Source: Clonostachys chloroleuca (taxonomy: Eukaryota; Ascomycota; Sordariomycetes; Hypocreales; Bionectriaceae). From it: a stretch of DNA of 64,000 nucleotides. Positions 58,125-64,000 of this stretch are shown piece after piece. The translations under genes were made by a program, and so were the position numbers. The stretch spans positions 36,270,001 through 36,334,000 of the forward strand of contig JBANAY010000003.1 in the NCBI GenBank assembly GCA_037952775.1, given 5' to 3'. Each line of letters starts with the position of its first letter. Position 1 is the stretch's first letter. Below the pieces are notes generated by a model. That model saw only the letters and a list, made by a program, of their open reading frames with translations. It did not search any database and had not been told where the DNA came from.

Positions 58125-59236
58125 ATGTTACGAGGCTCTTTCCTTCGTATTTGTACTCAGCGCAACCTCGTTGCTTGCCGTCGCCAGTACAGCAGCAGCA
58201 GGACCCCCTCCGATCTCGCTGCTACCCTCCCAGCATCCGTTGATTATCCCAATCCACGATGGTTCTCAGATTTGCAGTCGCGTATCAAGAGTTCAATGAC
58301 TCCAGAACTTCCAAAGGCCAAATTTGAGGAAGCGGAGAGGCTGTTAAAGCATACTGAGAAACACTGGCTGGGCTTGTTGGCCGGACGTGAAGGATTTATC
58401 ACCGATTATGATTATAGAGGCTTGGACCGCCAGCCCATCTTCTGGGGCGATATGGCAAGTATGCCCTGATTTGAGAGAACGAGATGATGTCTCGAAAATC
58501 TTCTGATTTATTTCGTTGTATTGTTTATCGCTGACATCTTGATGCCATTGTAAATAACAGGACAGCATGGTGAGTGGTCAATGTCTCACCTTAGTGACAT
58601 TCTTAATTGGCTTAAAATTAACACTTTGGTTAGGGTAATGAAGCACTTTCGCGACATTCACCCTCAAATGGAATACTTAACTGAAGACTGACACTTGCGA
58701 ATGTAGGACATGTAAATAATGTTATGTACAATCGCTACGCCGAGTCTGCAAGAGTCAACTTCTTCCGGAACCACGGCAAAGATGCCGCCGAAGGCAGAGG
58801 GCAATTATGGGATGACCTCCTGACGCCGAGAGGACTCGGTCTGATACTGAAGAGCATCAAGACGGAGTTTAAATTCGTGAGTGATTCAAGGCTTCCGCGC
58901 GCCTCGTCGTCGTGGCTAATGAAAGATTTGTAGCCAATGACCTTTCCCGACAATGTCACGGTCTTGAACAGATTAGTCGAGGCGCCAACAACCGAGACTC
59001 ATGACCTGATGCTGGAAGTCTGGATAATATCAGAAAAGCACCGTCGGCTCGCGGCGCGGTGCCTGGAGGAGGTTACCGTCTATGATTATCAGGCCGGGAG
59101 GAAGGCGACGCTTGCACCATTCATGGTCGAGAAACTCAACGAGACCTGGGATTTACAAGAGAAATTTCGAGCTCGCTTCAACGAAGAGGCGAAGAGCGTG
59201 GCAGAAGCACTGGATATGATTAACGGCTCGAAGTGA
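58125..59236 (+). CDS. Mitochondrial hot-dog (4HBT-type) thioesterase family protein
   Basis: Model: exons 58125-58458, 58561-58569 (9 bases), 58707-58876 and 58934-59236 give 271 residues. The N-terminus is a mitochondrial presequence (MLRGSFLRICTQRNLVACRR). The hot-dog signature is seen as GHVNNVMYNRYAESARVNFF after WGDM, and conserved blocks DLLTPRGLGLILKSIKTEFKF, PMTFPDNVTV and AARCLEEVTVYDY follow. Such proteins cleave acyl-CoA thioesters, inferred from the fold. The oddity is the short stretch between WGDM and GHVNN. Relatives, as I recall them, read DSM there, with an Asp thought to be catalytic; here the only GT-AG model gives ARQH. Using a GC donor (58455) would restore DSM but then leaves the next exon out of frame by one base. 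The gene may have a damaged or unusual active site. Confidence 0.75.
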
Positions 59237-59685
59237 CGGGGGCTTTAAGGGGCAAGGTAGGAGGTATCAGGGGGAGCCAATTGCATCCTAATAGAGATAC
59301 GAAGCAAACATCATAGCATGTTATTCATTGAATTCAGACCGCATATGATCGAATTAAATAAAAAACTATATTAGTCACAGCCTCAGCCAGTGACAAAAGC
59401 GTATGCAAGCAAACAAAATGTTAGATCGGTCATGGAAACAATGATGTCTGGGAAAACAAGAGAGAAAGGAAAGGAAAGTGATGCAGAGTGTCCTATTACC
59501 TTGAACAAGGGACAGAAAAACAACAAGATGGAGCTAAAGTAAGAACAAAAACCCCCCACTGGACATTCATCCTTCACAAAAGCCATTTCAAAGGTGCATC
59601 TCCCCTGATCGATGAAGCAGGCCGCGCCCAAGTCCGGCTGGGTGGTTGAATGCCACAAAAATTCCCTTCCCGCCTGTGGCGAAAA
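59237..59685. other. Convergent 3' regions
   Basis: 449 bases between stop codons of the thioesterase and the DUF7924-like gene. A 91-codon frame at 59383-59658 is not convincing. Confidence 0.45.
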
Positions 59686-60744
59686 TCACTCCTCGCTCGG
59701 TTCCGCTTTGATCTGGTTATCCAGACGTGACTGCTCAGCTCCGTTATGCCAGGAGTTGGCAACCGCCGCAAGGGCCCCCTGGATCAACAGAATAAGTCTC
59801 GGCGACCATTCTTGAAACAATTTCTCCACAAAATGACGAATGATTCGGTAGCATTTGCCTGCTTCGACTGAGATATCATCAGTTATCAGGTGGTATGCTC
59901 GATGATGAACGATACCGCCCTCGATAACTGGGTAATGCCCGATTACCCTGGCAATGGTGTCATTGTGGGCGAGCGAAAAAACCACTATATTGCGGTTTAA
60001 CAACTCTAGTTGACCAGCAGTGTCGAATAACGTCGTGAGCGCCTGTATGATTGTATCTGCGGTGCGGGTATTCTTGAGCTCAGCAAGATGGAGACTTTCG
60101 TGGCTTGATGCTACTTCGCATAGAAAAAATGGGAAGTGGACGACGGCAGAGGGTCTCAATGCTGCGAGCCGACCGGATTGATGGAAGTGTTCACTCAGAG
60201 GCCGCAAGTGTCCCTCGGGGAAGGCTCTCTTATCAAAGCCGGTGATGATGGGATTTGAAATCTGAAAAAGATTCTTCACTTGCGGTCTGGTCGTGGGTGT
60301 GTACAGAATGCGCGGAACTAGGGCGGGCGTGATCAACGCTCGGATCAAACTCGCCGTTGATCCTCTCGCATGCTGGAAACTGCGCACGTAAAACTCCATG
60401 ATCTGTCGTTCAATCAGTGGGAGCTGAAAGTTGGTGAGAAGTTGAGCCCACTGCTTGCTCTCCTCGCTCAGGTGGGAACTGAGTAATGGAGGACCCGATC
60501 CTTCAGGGGCATTCATGATGTCGGGATAATTCTTGTGGAAGGTTTTGAATAATACCTCGTTGAAGTAAATGCTGGAATACTTTGTTGCACCCGAAGCGAT
60601 CGGTAGGGCTGGTTTCAGGGACGGCCGAGAAGGTCGAGAAGCTTCTTCGTTTCTCTTCTTTGGATGAAGATTTTTAGATTCGTTGGGAGGTTTGAGCTCA
60701 TTAGCGAGCTGAATCTTCTCCTTGGACTCGTTTTCTTCCTTCAT
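59686..60744 (-). CDS. DUF7924-like fungal protein
   Basis: Single exon of 352 residues from the ATG at 60744 (MKEENESKEK). The frame continues upstream without an ATG to a GTG, but a good TATA box (CTATAAAAA, minus strand, 60830-60838) lies only about 90 bases above this ATG and supports it as the start. After a basic disordered N-terminus (PKKRNEE), the core includes KYSSIYFNEVLFKTFHKNYP, PLLSSHLSEESKQWAQLL, a LIRALITPALVPRIL segment, and a C-terminal helix (CYRIIRHFVEKLFQEWSPRLI). This resembles the expanded fungal family annotated as DUF7924, often in many copies in mould genomes and of unknown function. The match is from memory of the family's look, so confidence in the family is moderate. 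Confidence 0.6.
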   Translation of the reverse strand: MKEENESKEKIQLANELKPPNESKNLHPKKRNEEASRPSRPSLKPALPIASGATKYSSIYFNEVLFKTFHKNYPDIMNAPEGSGPPLLSSHLSEESKQWAQLLTNFQLPLIERQIMEFYVRSFQHARGSTASLIRALITPALVPRILYTPTTRPQVKNLFQISNPIITGFDKRAFPEGHLRPLSEHFHQSGRLAALRPSAVVHFPFFLCEVASSHESLHLAELKNTRTADTIIQALTTLFDTAGQLELLNRNIVVFSLAHNDTIARVIGHYPVIEGGIVHHRAYHLITDDISVEAGKCYRIIRHFVEKLFQEWSPRLILLIQGALAAVANSWHNGAEQSRLDNQIKAEPSEE

Positions 60745-60829
60745 TGAGAGCAAGGTTTGTACTGGGTAGCAGAACTGTAGAGTAGGATTGAGCGAAGAAA
60801 TATCAGAATTTACCTGGGAAAAGCGGCGG

Positions 60830-60838
60830 TTTTTATAG
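60830..60838 (-). promoter_or_regulatory. TATA box of the DUF7924-like gene
   Basis: Minus strand reads CTATAAAAA, 86-94 bases upstream of the ATG at 60744. It implies a transcript start below the GTG at 60867, so translation from there is unlikely. Confidence 0.55.
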
Positions 60839-62314
60839 AGAACTTGAACCAAGAGGGAGAGATTCACTAGGACATGCGTTGGAGATGAACCTGTGCGAGG
60901 AACGTTAAGAAAACAACTGGTGTAAACAAAAGTTCTTCAAGCGAGATGTAAAGCAGAACGTTCCGGTACGACGTCGACAGCTTCTTACACACCTGACTTG
61001 TTTCCAGACATGAATCAGAGAAAGGGAGAGATTTTTAGTGTGGTAGGAGTCGACGTCTTGCGTCTTTGAGTGCACGTTTCACATATTGGGCAACCAATAG
61101 GTAAATAATCAAACACTTAACCCGCCCAATAGAATTTTAGAAAACGGCATCTACGTAAACATGCTGAAAATTGAGAGATAAGAGATCCTTGTTTCCTCCT
61201 CGCTGCTTATTGTTTATCAAGAAGTAACTCCATATCGCGAACAAACAATCTGCTTCACTGTCTGATGTTGGGCGATGCAATCACCATTCACATACAGACA
61301 TGCATTATCTTATTGGCTTTATCACCATTGCCCAGACATCTAGAGCTTGGTCCCAATCATTTATAAGACTGCAAGTAAGCGGAGCTCCTTCGTATTTGGT
61401 ACGACAGAAACTCAATTGAAAGATCTACGGTACGGAAAACAACTCCCGTCCAAACGTAATTTGATTGATCATTGCTCTTTGCCAAATTAGACCCATTTAG
61501 CCAGCCCATCATGTTACATTGAACCATAGGCCCCAATTATCACTATTCATTTACCATCATCAGTTGGCCCAATGGCCAATGTGGCTCTATAATGATTGCT
61601 TAGTATGACTCTTCCTCCCTTAACGCTAACTACAAGCCTCGTATTCTCTTTCCTACTCGGCTCGATGAGAAAATAGTTGTATTCCTAGCGGTATTTGGAA
61701 TTCTATTGGCCAGGAAGGAGTGTTGTCTCTAGGTAGAATGGAGCGTAAACCCAGGACCTTTGTCACGGTACCACCCCATAGGATCAAGTCATCGAGAAGT
61801 AACCCAAGGTATAGAAAGCATTGCTTCTTCTGGCTTCTGATATAGTGGCAAAAAAGAAACGAGAACTCTTTTTCCAAAGAGGGAAAAATAAACATACAAC
61901 AGCCAGGATTCGCTGGTCGTCACCGACCCAGCTACTAATTGACCCCTTACTAGCTTAACGCTCGGAGATCAAACGGGATCCAGTGCTTTCTAGCAGGTAT
62001 GGTCGTATGTGCTGGAGAGAGGATGTGATGTGGTTTATATATCATGGCGGTGGCTGGTGCGGGACCGGTGAAGCCTTCAACAGACCTCCGCCCAAGCCCG
62101 AACCGCCCTCATCACGGAGAAAGATGGTTGATCGGATTTTTCTTAGGGGTGACAAGTGAATTGTATGAAAAGAACCTCCTGTATCAGAATGAGCGAGTGA
62201 CTCCGACGGCCACAGACCGTGGGGTTGAATGCTGGAGAGACAAGGAATCTTTTAACGTCACGCACATATCATTAGGTGCACTTCATAGAAGATTCACATC
62301 TGTCCCAACTGATA
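60839..62314. other. Intergenic, 1.5 kb, AT-rich
   Basis: Upstream of the DUF7924-like gene and downstream of the oxidoreductase gene. Frames at 61653-61895 and 62044-62337 have no recognisable features. Confidence 0.45.
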
Positions 62315-64000
62315 TTAGTAGCCAAAATCTTCAGTGACAACATCCAATCCTTCCAACCAAGCAGTGACCTGGCGCATCAGAACTGGCGCAGCGCAAATAT
62401 AATATCGCACCCCTTCTCTTTTAAAAGGTTCAAAATCATCTTCACCCATCCGCCTTTCCGCCACATGCGCACCCATAGACTTAAGCTTGTCAATCTGGGC
62501 AGCCACTGTGGGCGAATCGTTGTCTTTCCCGGTGAGGAACAACCTCGTCGCGCTCGCCAGGCCTGGGATCCTCTCAAAGGAATCAAGAGCAAAGTTGGCA
62601 TCCTCCCTCTTCAAGGTCCAGAGAACCGCCAGGCTCGATCCTCCACTGGCAACGAGGGGGCCTGCCTGTGCAAGGATCGGCGTGATCCCAACGCCACCAG
62701 CCACAAATACCGAAGACGGTTTGCCATCTTCTGGGGATGATGAGGCATGTACAGGAAGGTGGAAATCCTCTTTGCCCCCAAAGCCCATGACGGGGATCTC
62801 AAGCTGTGCGTTGACGTTCTGCCTCCACAGGAATCCCGTCACTGGCCCGTTCCTCCTCACTGTGATTTGTAGATTCTCATCTTCCGGCCGGCTTGAGACG
62901 GTGAAGGTCCGGATGTAGTCGTCGTTGAGGCTCTGGGGGTCGCTGTCGTTCATGTGGCTGTACCCGCCGCTCACCTCGTCATGGAAGTCAAACGTCACAT
63001 GCTGCCCTGCTACCCACTTCGGCTTTGAGGAGAGTCTGAATGTGAAGCGGTTGACGGTCGGTGTGATTGGTTCTTTGTTGATGAGCGTCGCCGATATGGA
63101 GGAATTGGAAGAAACCAGTGCGGTTTTCGGAGCTCGTTCGCTGGTCAGATACCGGACTGGTGGGTTGTAGGGAGAATGGTCTACCAGGGGCCCTCTGAAG
63201 GGGAGACATTGCCGGATAAACTTGGCATCTGAGACGGTAATTTTCACCGCAACTTGGGTCCTGGCGAGGACGGATGAGGCCTCCTCACCGAACAAGAGGG
63301 ACGTAGAGCCAGTCAGATACAGCGCATCGCCGGTGTCAAAGTCCGGAATGACGATGCCAACCAGTGGGTTAACTTTCAAGTTTCCAAGGGTAGAGTAAAA
63401 TCGATTTCCAGAGTCTATGACAATGTTAGCGTATGTCATCAGTGGCTACGACAATATCAGATGGCTGGGAAGAGACTTACATTCTGGATATACAAGTTCT
63501 ACTGCTTTCGAATTGTTGCTTAAAACCCTCATAAATCCTGGTGGACCACCCCGGTGATTCGTCCCCATCTCCTTTCCGTCGGTGGTAGACAGGAAGAAGA
63601 GGTCCGTATTATTTATCAATTTAATTGCCTCCGAAGGCAGTGGGAGTCCCTCGTGGGCTACCGCCACCTTCTCCTTCATGATGGGACTTGGCGTAATCCG
63701 TCTTTTGGCGATGTACTTGGGACAGTTGCCAATTGACTGCGTGATTGCCATTGCCATCTGGATATTTGTCTTGTCTTTGTCAGTAATGGCTCCAGCGATC
63801 ATCTTGCCTGATATTTTGACTCTGTCCCTCGTCTCCGGCTCAAACGCCAGGCCCGCCATCAACTTGTTTTCATGCTGGACGACATCACCCTCGCCATGAT
63901 CGCCTGGTCCCCATAGAGCCTTGAACACGGGATCTACGTCGGTGGCGACGGAGGTGTTGATGCCCAGAACGTCCTGCTGGATGGGGCGCGAGAAGCCGAG
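62315..64000 (-). CDS. Pyridoxamine-oxidase-like / ferredoxin-reductase fusion oxidoreductase (5' end off right edge)
   Basis: Two exons are visible: 63482 to beyond the edge, and 62315-63414 (intron donor GTAAGT, acceptor CATAG; junction PE|YSGNRFYSTLGNL). The N-terminal part is a flavin-binding split-barrel: TDLFFLSTTDGKEMGTNHRGGPPGF, then the NRFYSTLGNL and GIVIPDFDTGDALYLTGS motifs. The C-terminal part is a ferredoxin-NADP reductase module. It has the FAD motif DDYIRTFTVSS, the NAD(P) motif VFVAGGVGITPILAQAG, and a C-terminal half like a flavodoxin reductase, but no 2Fe-2S domain before the stop. Such fusions are fungal redox enzymes, probably cytosolic, whose electron acceptor is not certain. 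The upstream portion reads LGFSRPIQQDVLGINTS and is open to the edge; the start is outside the window. Confidence 0.82.

Noticed and set aside
60745..60867. N-terminal extension of the DUF7924-like protein to GTG 60867
   Set aside because: No ATG in this part, and the TATA box at 60830-60838 would place it within the promoter.

Overview
The window is nuclear DNA of a filamentous ascomycete, most likely an Aspergillus- or Penicillium-like Eurotiomycete. The signs are genes broken by short introns (mostly 50-90 bases) with GTRNGT donors and CTRAY-type branch points, two fungal Zn2Cys6 regulators, a DUF7924-type protein, and typical fungal housekeeping genes (glycogen debranching enzyme, glycerol-3-phosphate dehydrogenase, Uba4, DenA/DEN1, Pam17, Slx9). 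I joined the exons by hand and checked that every junction keeps the reading frame. I found no transposase, CRISPR array, rRNA or credible tRNA.

Layout, left to right. 1-580: 5' part of an F-box gene (minus) running off the left edge. 1140-3954: CSC1/OSCA-type channel (minus). 4854-7302: Zn2Cys6 regulator (minus). 7303-12265: gene-poor. 12267-12582: small 85-residue protein behind a clear TATA box (plus). 14841-15660: membrane protein with an eight-cysteine CFEM-like ectodomain (plus). 16552-21392: glycogen debranching enzyme (minus). 24116-24558: conserved 109-residue protein (minus). 26365-27885: conserved 481-residue protein (plus). 27886-32312: gene-poor. 32313-35714: NmrA-like protein and ammonium transporter (both minus), the latter with several GATA motifs upstream. 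37372-39659: second Zn2Cys6 regulator (minus). 40105-41427: NAD-dependent glycerol-3-phosphate dehydrogenase (minus). 42170-43225: membrane-anchored gamma-glutamylcyclotransferase-like protein (minus). 43967-45959: protein with five Cys4 modules (minus). 47094-50013: 953-residue disordered, probably nuclear protein (plus). 50468-51120: a hidden membrane-type gene or pseudogene (minus). 52076-52971: NEDD8 protease DenA (plus). 54043-54706: Slx9 (minus). 55127-56666: Uba4/MOCS3 (plus). 56962-57688: Pam17 (minus). 58125-59236: mitochondrial hot-dog thioesterase with a 9-base microexon (plus). 59686-60744: DUF7924-like protein (minus). 62315 to the right edge: flavin/pyridoxamine-oxidase-like plus ferredoxin-reductase fusion (minus).

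This is mainly an ordinary housekeeping region, not a biosynthetic cluster. Functional themes are osmolyte and reserve carbohydrate metabolism (debranching enzyme, glycerol-3-phosphate dehydrogenase, CSC1 channel), nitrogen uptake (ammonium transporter), ubiquitin-like pathways (F-box, DenA, Uba4) and mitochondrial proteins sharing a divergent promoter (Pam17 and the thioesterase). The most unusual items are the five-fold Cys4 protein, the in-frame open reading frame behind the DenA stop codon, the hidden gene with an in-frame TGA, and the odd splice junction across the thioesterase active site.
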